A stretch of 64,000 nt of DNA from Chrysophaeum taylorii (GCA_029834535.1 JAQMWT010000333.1:25830-89829), one strand, 5' to 3'. Positions 20,075 to 29,920 are shown, numbered from the stretch's first letter. The notes: a model not told the origin generated them from the letters alone. Numbers and translations: made by a program.

Positions 20075-21540
20075 TCAATCATCGTCAGCTTCTGCTGTAA
20101 GGTGGTGAACACCAATAGCTGAATGATGTGGTGCCAAGAGAAGGGTGAGTGCAAGTAGAGCATTCAGTATGGATGGCGACAGAGAATCTAGTTGAAAGGT
20201 GTCCAGTTGGTTTTCCAAAAAAGGTTGGACTTGGCGAACGAAGATAGAAGAGTCTTCAGATTCACATGAGAGCGGACGGAATGCTCTGAAGCATGAGAGC
20301 AACTTGTCACGTAGATGAAGGAGGTGATCGTCCGGGGAGGAGTGGTTGGCAGCATGTTGGTCATGAGCGGTGAGTGTTAAGCGAGACAACAGCTCTGTGA
20401 TCTTGTACAGTGTATAAGTAACACGTGGGTGTTGGCTGTAGGAGGGAAGAGCCGGTTCTCCAGGGAGGTGATTGAAGCAATGGCAGCCTCGGTAATATAG
20501 ATTCGAAGAGTTTCCTGGAGTTGGTCGACTTGTTGGCACAAGACGTCGAAATCAGCAAGCGAAGCAGAAGACGTAGGTAACGATGGCGAAGATATCTCCA
20601 GAGTAGCGTCTAGCGTGGAGTGTGAGTAGTTTAACGACGTTTCGGTCAACGTTAAAAAAGGGGTGCAGGAAGCCTTAATGTTCTGCCTGAGCATAAGTGT
20701 GGCCGAACATTACATCCCGGAGTGATAGCGGTTCTGTATCATCAGAGGATGATGCGTAGTCGTCAAGATGTTGTACACGCGATCGAGCAACAGTAGTAAT
20801 CAAATGCTGAATGGATGGCTTGTATAGCCTGAGCTGTGCGACTCTGTGTTCGAACACGAGTCACAAGTAAACTGATCGGTGTTGTGATAATGGGGATGTG
20901 ACCATTCTTCTTATGGTCGTCCGTGTTGAGGTGACTCAGCACTTCAGTGGGGAGTTCACGAGGTGTTTGTGCCTTGGAACTGTACGTGGTCGAGACTAGG
21001 AAAGTCGGTTGTCCACGATCATTGAGGCACTGCGCAAAAAAAGGAAAGCGACAAAATGAAACGTTCGCGTTTGGGGCATCTGTAGCAGCCAATAGAAGCA
21101 ATAGCAGGAGCAGCTTCCCAAAGTATAGTAATGGGTAAGCGCATGGATATGAATGTGGTCAGGTCTACAAACAATGAAAAGTCAGTAGACTCATAGGTCA
21201 GTGTGAGTTCCACTCGCATAAAAGAAGAGAGAAATGGGGTGACAGGGACACGGAAGTTCTCAAGGAGAGAGATTCCTCGCTCGTAAGCAGCATAGTCAAT
21301 ACTGAGGCCGTCCTGGAACGTCGTCAGCGACTGAGGTGAGATATGCACGGCTAGTGTCGGTGCAAACGCAGCAGCCAGTGTGGTAGCAGTTGTAGCAGTC
21401 ATGGTTCGTTGCTTTTGCGACAACCTGGGGGAAGGTTCGGCCGTGGAGAGCGAGAAAGGACTGTCCTTCAACCGACTAGTGAGATGCCGCGGCCACGGGA
21501 GTGTCAAGAAAAGACATGAACAACACTCGCCCGCGTACAA
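20075..21540 (-). pseudogene. Copia-2 third ORF, fragmented
   Basis: Overlapping minus frames (20075-20539, 20377-20694, 20763-21101, 21019-21540) together match the frames at 52514-54077 in copia-3. They share a Thr/Ala-rich start, VAHISPQSL-like strands, the LTETSLNY block, a leucine-rich helical stretch (DFDVLCQQVDQLQETLRIYI) and a C-terminal HSAIGVHHLTAEADDD. Frameshifts separate the pieces. Relative to copia-3, blocks are missing around 20520 and in the N-terminal part. The likely product is a coiled-coil protein of unknown function encoded after RNase H. Confidence 0.55.
20629..20647 (+). repeat. 19-nt dispersed motif, copia-2 copy 1
   Basis: GTTTAACGACGTTTCGGTC. One of five copies in copia-2, each with a counterpart at the same relative place in copia-3 (53279-53297 for this one). 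Confidence 0.85.
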
Positions 21541-21574
21541 AAATTTGTGGCAAAAGAAGGTAAGGCCAGGGCTA

Positions 21575-21593
21575 GTTTAACGACGTTGCGGTC
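21575..21593 (+). repeat. 19-nt dispersed motif, copia-2 copy 2
   Basis: GTTTAACGACGTTGCGGTC, just after the RNase H stop. The copia-3 counterpart is 54038-54056. Confidence 0.85.
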
Positions 21594-21714
21594 ACTAGAG
21601 TTAGGCATCTTCAATCCTGTAAAGGCTTGTCGTCAGAAGCATGATGCATACCGAGTAGAGAACGAAAAGTGGAGAACTCAGCAGCAAGTGGCTTTGTAAA
21701 ACCATCCGCCACGT

Positions 21715-24228
21715 TCAGCTTGCCGGGAACATGATGGACTCGTATTTTCTGTAGCGAGATGTACTCACGGATTTAAACCATCTGGTCGACAGTGCCTTGG
21801 ATCGAGAGGACCCATCTGGGTTATTAGAGGTGTGAACAGCGGCAGCATTGTCAGACAAGAGAGGTAGGCTTCTGATGAAGCGCATATCTTCAGCAATTGG
21901 GTTGTCATTGTCATCGAAGTCAACAGGGTCAGCGGTGTTCTCACCATTAGCATTGTTGACGTAGAAGGTGGGGTTGACGACAAAGGAGAGTTCCAACAGC
22001 AGCTTGCGTAGCCAAACAGCTTCATCAGCACAAATACTGAGGGCAATCAACTCAGCTTCGTGAGTTGAGCAGGAGACGATCGGTTGAAGTTCGCTTTTCC
22101 AACCAATAAGGCAGTTGAAAAGATAGAAGACAAACCCGGTGGTAGATTTCCTATCTTCCTGTGCTAAGGAAGGGGCGTTGTCAGCGTCAACCATGGCAAC
22201 TAAGGGGTCAAACTGTCCAGTAGATACATCCTGCGGTTGGTAGTCGACCACAGTGGATAGATCAATTCGATTAGCGGAGACAGTGCGAAGGTGAGCTTCA
22301 ATGGCATTACCTTTAGGATGGAACCAGAGGCGAAGTGAGCGGTTTTCCGGCTTCTTGAGGTAGCGAAGCAAATGCTCTAGCATTTGGACGTGAACATACG
22401 TGGGTGCATGCATACCACGCGAACATCTGCCCAAGGCTTGCGAGAAGTCAGGTCTGCAGGCAACTTGCATGAACACCAGCTTGCCAAGGAGGGTGGCAAA
22501 GTGCGAATTGATGTACAACTCTGTTTCAGAGCTGGGAGTGCCATCTTTATACTTGAAGGACGATGACATAGGATATTTAAGCGGGGTCAGTTGCTGCAAG
22601 ACTGGGTGATCAGCGAAGAGTTCATCCAGCTTGGCTTGCACATCCAGAGAAATGGAACCGTCAGATGTGCGACACACACGCATGCCTAGGAGGGTATGGA
22701 CAGGTTCAAACTGCTCTACAGCATACCGTTTGTGGAGGGCATCCTGTAACTCAGTACGAAGAGGGTCGTCATTGGACACAATAACAATGTCGTCTACAGA
22801 CAGACTGCATACGACGAACTTAGCATGTGCGGATACTCGAGCATATAGGCAAGAGTCCGAATGCAGGCGTTTGTAGCCAAGGCTACGGAAGAAGCCGTCT
22901 ATCTCTTTGTTCCAAAGAGATGGTGATTGCCGAAGTCCATAAAGTGACTTCAGCAGTTTCGGTAGACGTCGGCCCTTGTACTTAGCGTCATCGGGGTCGA
23001 TAAGCTTGATGCCGTCTGGTAACTGAACATAGACGTTGGCATCAATGTCAGACTGAACGAAGGCGTTCGGGACGTCTGCATGGTAGACAGGCAATTGCTT
23101 GTATGCTGCAATAGCTAGTAGTACCCGGATTGCGGTCATTGTGGCCATGGGGCTGAAGGTGCCAAAGAAATCGGCGCCAAGAGATGCTAGGAAGCCACGT
23201 AGCACGAGGCGAGCCTTGTGCTTAACGTATTTGCCTGCAGAGTCTGTTTTAATCTTCAGCACCATCTTGCTGTCAATAGGACGAGAGACACCGTCGGGTA
23301 AGGAAAGTTTGAAGCAGCCAAAGCGGATAATGTCGTGGAGTTCCTTGGCGATGGCCTTGAGGTAGGCGTGCCTGTTTTCAGGCGACAAACCGTGGAGGCA
23401 CTTAAGTTTATATTCGTCAATGGAAACGTCCGCTTCTTGGACCTTATATTCGTCAGGACCAACAATGGCTGGTGAATTATAGTTTAGCGACGTTGCGGTC
23501 GAGGCAGTGTGCGCAACTTCGGGATAAGCGGAAACAGCGTCAGTAGGAGTAGGAGAAGCAGATTCCAGTTGAATATGGATAGTAGGGTCGGTGTGTAAGA
23601 CCTGGGTGATAAACTCTGTAGAGACCAGAAGGTATTCCTCCAAGTCAGCCAGAGATGCAGAAGTAGCGCCAAACTCGGAGGAGTTGTGATCAATAAAGCT
23701 GGTCGGCGCCAGGTACGTAAGTGCATATTGTAAGGAAGAAGTGCCAAAGGCAGCAGCGTGTTCAGTGAACGCAGATAAAAGGGGCTGAGGAATGGGACAC
23801 GTAGGTGAACCATCAGCAGTTAGAAAGGCTGCAGCTGGGATGCTGGATGCGCACTTGGCGTGGGCGAAGTAACCATCGACGTGCGGGTAGCGGGCAAGTA
23901 AGTCAGTGCGCAACGGGAGAAGAAGACGAGCTAACAACGCATGTCCCCCCTCTGAGCAGATAGCAGACCAGAGGATACCAGTGAGATGAAGGTCGGAGAG
24001 GGCGGGAGACTGGAACGTAAGAAAGTGGTGGCGAAGATCCCAGCGGAAATCGGCGAGTTTGCCACCAGCGGCTTTGTAAGCACCAATAGTAGACGCTTGT
24101 AACCGGGCTCGAATAGTTTTCATAGAAGTGGCCTTGCGGGTGTTAGGCTGTTTGGAACCTGGGACAATAATGAGGTCATCTTGTGCAAAAAGGTCTTTGT
24201 AAGAAGGAAGCAAGGGCGGCGGTGACAT
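21715..24228 (-). CDS. pol: Copia-2 Pol: linker, reverse transcriptase, RNase H
   Basis: An 837-residue open frame. The N-terminal part is the Pro/Ala-rich integrase-RT linker. RT begins near residue 290 with IDEYKLKCLHGLSPENRHAY, then VLKIKTDSAGKYVKHKARLV, HADVPNAFVQSDID, LLKSLYGLRQSPSLWN, and catalytic SVDDIVIV near 476 (Ser for Tyr, as in copia-1). RNase H starts about residue 675: MVDADNAPSLAQEDRKSTTG, WKSELQPIVSCSTHEAELIAL and LLSDNAAAVHTSNNPDGSSR. The last residues after about 825 are out of phase because of a 1-nt change near 21775, judged by comparison with copia-3, which keeps the normal end (REYISLQKIRVHHVPGK). The enzyme synthesises element cDNA and removes RNA. Confidence 0.9.
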   Translation of the reverse strand: MSPPPLLPSYKDLFAQDDLIIVPGSKQPNTRKATSMKTIRARLQASTIGAYKAAGGKLADFRWDLRHHFLTFQSPALSDLHLTGILWSAICSEGGHALLARLLLPLRTDLLARYPHVDGYFAHAKCASSIPAAAFLTADGSPTCPIPQPLLSAFTEHAAAFGTSSLQYALTYLAPTSFIDHNSSEFGATSASLADLEEYLLVSTEFITQVLHTDPTIHIQLESASPTPTDAVSAYPEVAHTASTATSLNYNSPAIVGPDEYKVQEADVSIDEYKLKCLHGLSPENRHAYLKAIAKELHDIIRFGCFKLSLPDGVSRPIDSKMVLKIKTDSAGKYVKHKARLVLRGFLASLGADFFGTFSPMATMTAIRVLLAIAAYKQLPVYHADVPNAFVQSDIDANVYVQLPDGIKLIDPDDAKYKGRRLPKLLKSLYGLRQSPSLWNKEIDGFFRSLGYKRLHSDSCLYARVSAHAKFVVCSLSVDDIVIVSNDDPLRTELQDALHKRYAVEQFEPVHTLLGMRVCRTSDGSISLDVQAKLDELFADHPVLQQLTPLKYPMSSSFKYKDGTPSSETELYINSHFATLLGKLVFMQVACRPDFSQALGRCSRGMHAPTYVHVQMLEHLLRYLKKPENRSLRLWFHPKGNAIEAHLRTVSANRIDLSTVVDYQPQDVSTGQFDPLVAMVDADNAPSLAQEDRKSTTGFVFYLFNCLIGWKSELQPIVSCSTHEAELIALSICADEAVWLRKLLLELSFVVNPTFYVNNANGENTADPVDFDDNDNPIAEDMRFIRSLPLLSDNAAAVHTSNNPDGSSRSKALSTRWFKSVSTSRYRKYESIMFPAS
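23482..23500 (+). repeat. 19-nt dispersed motif, copia-2 copy 3
   Basis: GTTTAGCGACGTTGCGGTC (one mismatch), inside the linker-RT frame, where it encodes TATSLNY. The counterpart is 55906-55924 in copia-3. Copia-1 has a shorter, unrelated stretch here. Confidence 0.85.
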
Positions 24229-24845
24229 AGAGCCAGAATCGTCGGCGATAGCGTAAGAAGAGGGAGAAGAGGCCGGAGTAGGGGACGAAGAAGGAGCTGA
24301 AGGAGGTGGGGAGTGCTGAGTTGGTTGTAGAGTAGCTGTTGCGGACTCAGAAAAGCATGATGAATGCGCTCGAGCGTGGCGTTCGGGAGAAGGTTATAGC
24401 TTTTAACGGTGTGTATCACCGCCCATGGGAACATGATAGCGGGTTCCACGATCTTGGCGCCACGATAGTGAGCATTAAGGAGAGATCGAAGGCGAGTTGA
24501 GGAGGCGGATGCGATGAAGCCGATGGCAGACTCAACTTCAAAGTTAAAGTGGTGCATGTACGGCGGGAAGGCAATGAGTTGAATGCCCTTATCGACGCGG
24601 TACGGGGAGGTAATGTGCTGGCTAAAGTAGGGCTTGAAGGCATCAGAGTAGAGGGTGCGCATGTGCACGTTGAGTTGTGTACGACAAAAGTCATACACAA
24701 AATCCAGAGCCTGAGTGAACTCCGTGGCGTTGGTGGTGCGTGTAAAGTACACCAATATAAATTTCGAGACAAGTTCTTTTTTGAACACAATAATATGTGT
24801 GAAGCCTCCCCATTCTGATGGAATTGTCTCATGCCGCCGTCGCAC
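24120..24845 (-). pseudogene. pol: Copia-2 Pol: integrase core
   Basis: 241 residues overlapping both the upstream 592-residue frame and the downstream RT frame. It contains the integrase strand IIVFKKELVSKFILVYFTR, the second catalytic Asp in LYSDAFKPYFSQH, the Glu in HHFNFEVESAIGFI, and the terminal helix LLPNATLERIHHAFLSPQQL. After residue about 180 the frame is out of phase. A deletion of about 0.4-0.5 kb relative to copia-3 removed the integrase C-terminal part around 24320, so the enzyme is not intact. Confidence 0.8.
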
Positions 24846-26194
24846 GCCCAGACTTCGCCGGCTTTGTGAGTTTGCTCAAAAGAAGGCTTGGTCGCATTGA
24901 AATGCTTGTGCGGGTGGCGCTTGTTGTGTGCGATGCAGTCGGTGCATAAGTCGCGATATGGTATGTCAGAAGCAGAGAATCCAGGGCGAGCAAGTACGTT
25001 GGGGGCCTTGGCAGCGACGTTGTCGGGGCAGTGGTGCACCCGGTTGAAGCGACTGGCACGTTCTTTGGCATTGAGATATTCGGTGGATCCGTGTGCGAGG
25101 GACTTACGAGGAATTGGATGAGCGGGAATATGTCGTTTGCGCCGAACATCGAACTTGAGTTCGGTGTCTAAGGCAGGGGAAGGCGGTGCGTCGTCATCCT
25201 GGTGCGCAGCAGGGTCACTTGGAGGTGCATCCTCATCATCACGAGTAACGAGAGTATCTTCGTAGGACGAAGATATATAGTTTAACGACATTTCGGTCAA
25301 GCAGTTGCTGGAAATAGACATCATAAAAGCTTGTGCCAAAGACAAGGTATCTGTGCTGCACGTGGTGGAAGCTTGATCAACGGTCATGAAATTGGATACA
25401 TAGGATTTCTTAGTCACGGCAGCAGTATGTTGGAAGGTAGGGTCCAACATAAGGGATTTAATATCGGCAACGAGGAGCGAGAGGTGCTTGTACAGAGTAC
25501 TGTACGTGCCGGCAGGCAAAGCATTGCTGAGCATGTCACAGCAAAGGTCATGGCGTAGAGACAGGAGGAAGGATTCCTGTTGTTTGGTGTGGTTGTTAGC
25601 ACGAATCAACTCCGGTCGAGTGGGGTAGCGTAATTTCCCGTTGCGGGGGTCGAGTAAGATTATATTGGCGTACCCTCGGACGGTGGGCAATGGAGCATGC
25701 ATGGAGTGGATTTTAGAGCCGAGTTTGCGGTCACTTCCACGAAGGTACCCTATATAGCGACTATGAGATAAGTGGTGGTCTTCCAGAGCAAAATGAGAGT
25801 CCTTGTAGTCGAAAGAGTTGGCGGTGGCCTTGTAGGTAAGGCAGCCAGGCATCACAAGAGAGCATCTGGACAAGAGCTTTTGTATGGCGGTGCCATAGGT
25901 GGCAGCGGAGCCAACTTGGGGAAGGGCTTGGACTATCCACAAATAACCCATAAACGGCTCCAAATATATGGACCTGTCGCGGTCGCGGGGAATGTCGGAA
26001 GCAGTGAACGTATACGTGCTTCCAAACGCGTCAATAGAAGCATGATATTTGGTGGTGGCGTTCTCTATGGTGAGGTTGCCGTCAGAGTGGTGACCACCAG
26101 TTAAGAAGTGGGAGTTGTATGATGTTGATGAGGTTGTGAGTAGTAACCTGTGTGACGGTTGGTTGGTTTCGAAAACGGTTAGATAATAGGACAC
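24846..26194 (-). pseudogene. pol: Copia-2 Pol: pre-integrase region and zinc-binding domain
   Basis: The N-terminal about 450 residues of a 592-residue frame (24416-26194). Block SHSRYIGYLRGSDRKLGSK matches copia-1. The zinc site runs HHCPDNVAAKAPNVLARPGF to YRDLCTDCIAHNKRHPHK. GEVWACDGG holds the first catalytic Asp of integrase, just before a frameshift at about 24830-24840. The start MSYYLTVFETNQPSHRLL is the residual end of the deleted methyltransferase-to-integrase interval, not a natural start. Its upstream neighbour gag overlaps it in another frame as a result of the deletion. Confidence 0.8.
25280..25298 (+). repeat. 19-nt dispersed motif, copia-2 copy 4
   Basis: GTTTAACGACATTTCGGTC, encoding LTEMSLNY on the minus strand in the pre-integrase region. 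The counterpart is 58064-58082 in copia-3. The block is absent from the equivalent place of copia-1. Confidence 0.85.
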
Positions 26195-28392
26195 AGGAGT
26201 GGGTGAGTTAGTGTGAAGAAGTTCTCCAGCAATAACAGGTTCGTTGGAATGATGATCGGTTGAACCGGTGGTGATGGTTCGTAAGCCTCAACAGCCATGC
26301 CGTGCTTTTCATCAAATGACGATAGCGAAGTATGATCGGCATCCCTTTTGGTTTCGGCTTGTGATGGTAGGTTGAGGGCAGATTGGGCCTGTGAAGATAG
26401 CGAGGACAATAACGCTGGTGGTAAAGCCGAGATGGCGGAAGCGGTAAAAAGGTTAGGCACGGTATTGGAAGGATTACCCTGTGTGTTTGTAGTAGAGGAA
26501 GTTGTTGCCTTTGGGGTGGGAGCAGTAACAACAGTATGGTGTTGTGGCTCCACGTAGTTTAACGACTTTTCGGTCGAGGATAGATGAACGTCTACATCAC
26601 AAATGATGTCTTCTGCAAACATGAGCTGTTCGTTTAGACGAAGTAAACTACTGTTGTCCTCAGTAGATGTCGTTGACAGAATGTCAGCTGATTGTAATAG
26701 AGTCTCAAATAACTTGTTGATATTCTGTTGTAGCTGAGCCGTGGTATCATTATCTGTCACATGCTTCGTAAGTTCACTACACTGTTCTCGCAGGGTGTTT
26801 AAGGTGTGATTTGTTCGATCTAATAATTTCATGTTAGACCGAGAGGACCTGTCAAAAGTGCGGGGGTAAATTGGACGGTCATGGGACTGTCCAGCAGTTT
26901 TCTTGGTGATGTAAGAATCACCAGAACGATAATACGATAAATCGATGCGAGAGAAAGGCTGGCGAGCATCATTAGAGTTAGAGTCATTAGAGTTACGCAA
27001 GCGTCTAGCATTAAACGTGGAAGATGTACCAGGTTGAGACGAAGTGATGAAGGCGAGTGTGTTAGCAGTTTGAGTCGGACTTTTGTCTGCTGAATCCCGA
27101 GAGTTTGTAAGTAGTAACTTTGGCTTTGGTTGAGATGATAAACCTTCGACATAGGGTTGCCAAGAAACAGGGCGTTCTAAGCGTCTTTTGTTCGACCCAT
27201 TTGATACTACACTACATAAGTCTAATGCGCATTCTAAAATGTAGCTAGGGTTGATAGGGTGACACAATCGTTCAGCTTCTGGCACAGGCCGAGATGAAGT
27301 TCGGGTTTCATACATATAACACCAATCTACCCAACCACGATCGTAACGATTGTTGCTGGTATTATCGGCATAATGCCGATGTATCTCTTCATATATTTTT
27401 ATACAAAGAGTGCCAAAGTCGAATTGAAGGTCAGTCTCTTCCTGGTTAAGTTGGTAAGAGATTTGCCTAAATGCTAGGACAGCTTCGATAAATACATGGA
27501 CATACCAGTTAGGATTATAAACAACAGAGTTAAATTGCTGTTTCAAATAGGACACATCAGTAGTCGTAACAGACTCGTAGTGACTAAAGGCGATGAGCAT
27601 AATGGCTCGAGCCTTGTTGGGTAAATAACTTTTGTTATATACCTCATTGATGGCGGGCCAGGCCGCAAGTGCTGGTTTTCCAACACTTTCGAGATTGAAG
27701 TAAGTATGGAAGAATGTAGCATACGTGTTCTGATGAGTGTGCCAGTCAGCAGCAGTTAACGAAAACATAGTAACAGGGGCACGAACACGGGTGTCGAAAG
27801 CTAATGCCTTCGGGTGCGCGCGATTTAAGATTCGTTCCTCTTCTAAGAAACGGGCATTGATTTCAGGACGTAAAGCCTCGACTTCATAGTCGTAACAGAC
27901 AGTAGCTAGCTGAGCTACTCCTGCATCAGGTAAGTGGGGGAAAGCTTCGTTGGTGAAATGCCATTCCTGATACTCAGGGGGCAGTTCATCAACAGCTAAA
28001 CGGAGATCAGCAGCGCTATCGGTCTTCCATTCCAGGAAAACGCGATCGAGAATTTGATTCCGGAGGATCTCGTAGTCCTTGCATGACCGAGTATATGCTT
28101 CGTACGAGTCGTACTCGAGGAAGGCATCGGCATGACTGGACCGTAACAATTGCTTAATGTGCTTGATTTGCAAGGATACCTTGCGAGTCTGAAGCTGAAA
28201 TCGATTTCCATCGTTAAGAAACTCAACTACAGGAGCTTCTAGCTTCAATACATCCGCACCTGTGATCGCCTTGGGTGCGGCTCGTGCTGCGTGTTCTGCC
28301 GTAGCAGTTGACGGGGAACCTGTGGGTTCAGTCACGCAGTTGACACTGTCTAGACATTCTAAGGGGGTCTGTCTATCGGTGTCTATGTACAC
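26179..28392 (-). CDS. gag: Copia-2 Gag, truncated before the protease
   Basis: A 737-residue open frame. Residues about 45-385 form the Gag core, homologous to copia-1 (RKVSLQIKHIKQLLRSSHAD, TYFNLESVGKPALAAWP, YNPNWYVHVFIEAVLAFRQ). Next come a basic Ser/Arg/Tyr-rich segment and a leucine-rich segment (LDRTNHTLNTLREQCSELTK) likely to form a coiled coil. A Pro/Thr-rich tail ends LLLENFFTLTHPLL. In copia-3 the protease follows LLENFFT directly; here a deletion fuses the tail to a point about 1.7 kb downstream and the frame stops within about ten codons. Gag would package RNA into virus-like particles. Confidence 0.85.
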   Translation of the reverse strand: MYIDTDRQTPLECLDSVNCVTEPTGSPSTATAEHAARAAPKAITGADVLKLEAPVVEFLNDGNRFQLQTRKVSLQIKHIKQLLRSSHADAFLEYDSYEAYTRSCKDYEILRNQILDRVFLEWKTDSAADLRLAVDELPPEYQEWHFTNEAFPHLPDAGVAQLATVCYDYEVEALRPEINARFLEEERILNRAHPKALAFDTRVRAPVTMFSLTAADWHTHQNTYATFFHTYFNLESVGKPALAAWPAINEVYNKSYLPNKARAIMLIAFSHYESVTTTDVSYLKQQFNSVVYNPNWYVHVFIEAVLAFRQISYQLNQEETDLQFDFGTLCIKIYEEIHRHYADNTSNNRYDRGWVDWCYMYETRTSSRPVPEAERLCHPINPSYILECALDLCSVVSNGSNKRRLERPVSWQPYVEGLSSQPKPKLLLTNSRDSADKSPTQTANTLAFITSSQPGTSSTFNARRLRNSNDSNSNDARQPFSRIDLSYYRSGDSYITKKTAGQSHDRPIYPRTFDRSSRSNMKLLDRTNHTLNTLREQCSELTKHVTDNDTTAQLQQNINKLFETLLQSADILSTTSTEDNSSLLRLNEQLMFAEDIICDVDVHLSSTEKSLNYVEPQHHTVVTAPTPKATTSSTTNTQGNPSNTVPNLFTASAISALPPALLSSLSSQAQSALNLPSQAETKRDADHTSLSSFDEKHGMAVEAYEPSPPVQPIIIPTNLLLLENFFTLTHPLLCPII
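26557..26575 (+). repeat. 19-nt dispersed motif, copia-2 copy 5
   Basis: GTTTAACGACTTTTCGGTC, encoding STEKSLNY in Gag. The counterpart is 61072-61090 in copia-3. Confidence 0.85.
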
Positions 28393-28809
28393 TCATCGTT
28401 TTCGATGGAAAGATGTCTATTTGACGACTGTGCAAGCTGTGAGTCCAGAGTAGTGTCGCTAAGCGTAGTCACTCAGGCAGCTGGTTAGTTTTGGTGCTCT
28501 CAAGGAGCTTGTTAAGTGCATTGCCATGGAATGTACGAGTGGACGTACCCAAAATATTCCATAACATGTGTGCAAGAGTACAGGTTAGCCAATTACACAC
28601 ACATCAACATTGACATGACAATACGATACTATGAACAGGTGCACACAAGGTTACACGATCACGTGTGCAAAAAAGTATTATATACAGCCCAATAGTAATG
28701 GCGTTGTATTTACAAGTGTGTTTACGTGTCGAGGCTGAGACGGCGCGGTAACGGCCCAATACCCATAGGTTACGTGCGCGTTTTAACACATGGTTTCTCA
28801 GGGACCCGC
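28393..28809 (-). other. Copia-2 leader between primer-binding site and gag
   Basis: About 417 bp, closely matching 62755-63289 of copia-3 (for example GGTTACACGATCACGTGTGCAAAA near 28651). It contains the palindrome CACGTG. No ORF is shared; it is the untranslated leader, expected to hold packaging signals. Confidence 0.6.
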
Positions 28810-28823
28810 CTGGGCCCATAACC
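28810..28823 (-). other. Copia-2 primer-binding site (half-tRNA initiator Met type)
   Basis: The plus strand reads CTGGGCCCATAACC immediately outside the 5' LTR. This equals the anticodon arm of initiator tRNA-Met (anticodon CAT in the loop), so the genomic RNA carries its complement. It is the arrangement known from Drosophila copia, which is primed by a cleaved initiator tRNA half. Confidence 0.85.
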
Positions 28824-29136
28824 TGCAGAGCATTAGCAAGCAGTGGTAAGTCACCTGGGAAACCATCCCGTCTCATCATGAACGTCTGGAAGTATTTAAT
28901 TCGGGGAATGAACAGGTATGTTCCCTATATCCTAGAACACGACAGGCGGCATCTAGAACTACACGAGAAAGGTAAAGTGTATAGTGCTACATACCTCGGG
29001 ACGCGCTAGACCATGATGATGAGCGTAGGCACAAATCAGAGGACTATTTGATTGTGTAGAAAGGAAGAAGAAGGGTAAGGAAGAGATCACGCTCTCAACG
29101 GACGGATAAGGGTAAGAGGCAGCAGGTTTCTCTGCA
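28824..29136 (-). repeat. Copia-2 5' LTR
   Basis: 313 bp, TGCAGAG to TCTCTGCA on the plus strand. It is followed by ACAAG (29137-29141), the right target duplication. Confidence 0.95.
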
Positions 29137-29141
29137 ACAAG

Positions 29142-29486
29142 ACCAAACAAATCAGCATGCTATTTAAACAAGATGACTTGAGACTGAAGAATGGATCAAT
29201 TCTCGAGCAGTCAGTCTTTTGTTGGGGAATGGAAGGCAAAACCCGTACAAGTTTCCGCGGCTTGTATAGGGAAAATTTTTAATTTTATTAGCTATGCGAG
29301 TGCATATGACCAGTGACCGACCCAACTCGGTCACAAACCAATTTAACTGGTGGGCATATACCGTCACATAACAAATATGTACAGTAGACCACCGCCAAAC
29401 ACATTGTCGCATTGTACTCGTGATCAGGCGCAAATTGATCACTCCATTTATACGTACGACACAGTTGGGCTGACACACCTACGCAT
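29142..29486 (-). other. Copia-1 leader, 5' part
   Basis: About 345 bp between copia-2 and the copia-1 primer-binding site; it is the upstream leader of copia-1. It contains an AT-rich tract (GGGAAAATTTTTAATTTTATT near 29270-29290). No conserved frame. Confidence 0.6.
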
Positions 29487-29500
29487 CTGGGCCCATAACC
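29487..29500 (-). other. Copia-1 primer-binding site (half-tRNA initiator Met type)
   Basis: CTGGGCCCATAACC on the plus strand directly beside the 5' LTR, identical to the site of copia-2 and copia-3 although the LTRs are unrelated. Confidence 0.85.
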
Positions 29501-29915
29501 TGGAGAGATTTGACCCTCTCCGGGTACATGGTAGAGGCTGCGTGCAGTCTTAGGCGTGTACAGACCACTCCGCTTGCCACATGCTACTACACAAGGTAGG
29601 GATTTGAGCCCTAACTCCGTAAGGACATTATTATTTATTGGTCCCATAGAAGCGTTTACACTGACAACGAGGAACGAAGGCTCTGTTAATAAAACAGAAA
29701 GCCCCGTACCTGACGGTACGCACCTGGAGGCCTACTCCATGTTGGAAAAGAGCTTCAGACTGGGTTCTTCATAGTCATGAAAATATAATTGCGGAAGGGT
29801 AAGGAAAGAAGGACAGGAGGAACGAGGGAAAGCCGCATTACGGAGAGAAAACCCTCGTGTAGAGATAGGTGTGAAATGTTCCAGTGTCGCACACATAATA
29901 GTGTAGCTCTCTGGA
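29501..29915 (-). repeat. Copia-1 5' LTR
   Basis: 415 bp starting TGGAGAGATTTGACC on the plus strand and ending CTCTCTGGA. It differs from the 3' LTR by substitutions and small indels (for example an extra TTATTTAT-like insertion near 29630). ACCTC at 29916-29920 is the target duplication. Confidence 0.9.
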
Positions 29916-29920
29916 ACCTC

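Larger units (their letters stand above)
19531..29136 (-). mobile_element. Copia-2: complete Ty1/copia element nested in copia-1, lacking protease and methyltransferase
   Basis: The LTRs (19531-19844 and 28824-29136) start TGCAGAG and end CTCTGCA, and perfect ACAAG duplications flank the element (19526-19530 and 29137-29141). In minus-strand order it has leader, gag, pre-integrase and integrase, RT-RNase H and a third ORF. Copia-3 is 1.9 kb longer because it keeps protease and methyltransferase; in copia-2 these are gone in one deletion at about 26212. The LTRs differ at about six positions in 313 (about 2%), so this insertion is younger than its host copia-1, as nesting demands. Confidence 0.95.
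7011..29915 (-). mobile_element. Copia-1: Ty1/copia LTR retrotransposon with nested insertions
   Basis: The element has LTRs at 7011-7419 and 29501-29915 and is flanked by the 5-bp target duplication ACCTC (7006-7010 and 29916-29920). The coding strand is minus, so the 5' LTR is on the right. Order in transcription: leader, gag-protease (18951-16363), methyltransferase-like domain (16344 to about 15370), pre-integrase region, integrase-RT-RNase H (13227-9664), third ORF (9589-7645), polypurine tract, 3' LTR. Integrase before RT defines Ty1/copia. A LINE (about 19076-19439) and copia-2 (19531-29136) sit in its 5' leader. Without these the element would be about 12.9 kb, large for a copia element. 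The LTRs differ at roughly 15-20 places plus small indels, so it is not a recent insertion. Confidence 0.9.

Noticed and set aside
29487-29500. tRNA-Met gene fragment
   Set aside because: Only the anticodon arm matches, and it always abuts an LTR. It is a primer-binding site, not a tRNA gene.
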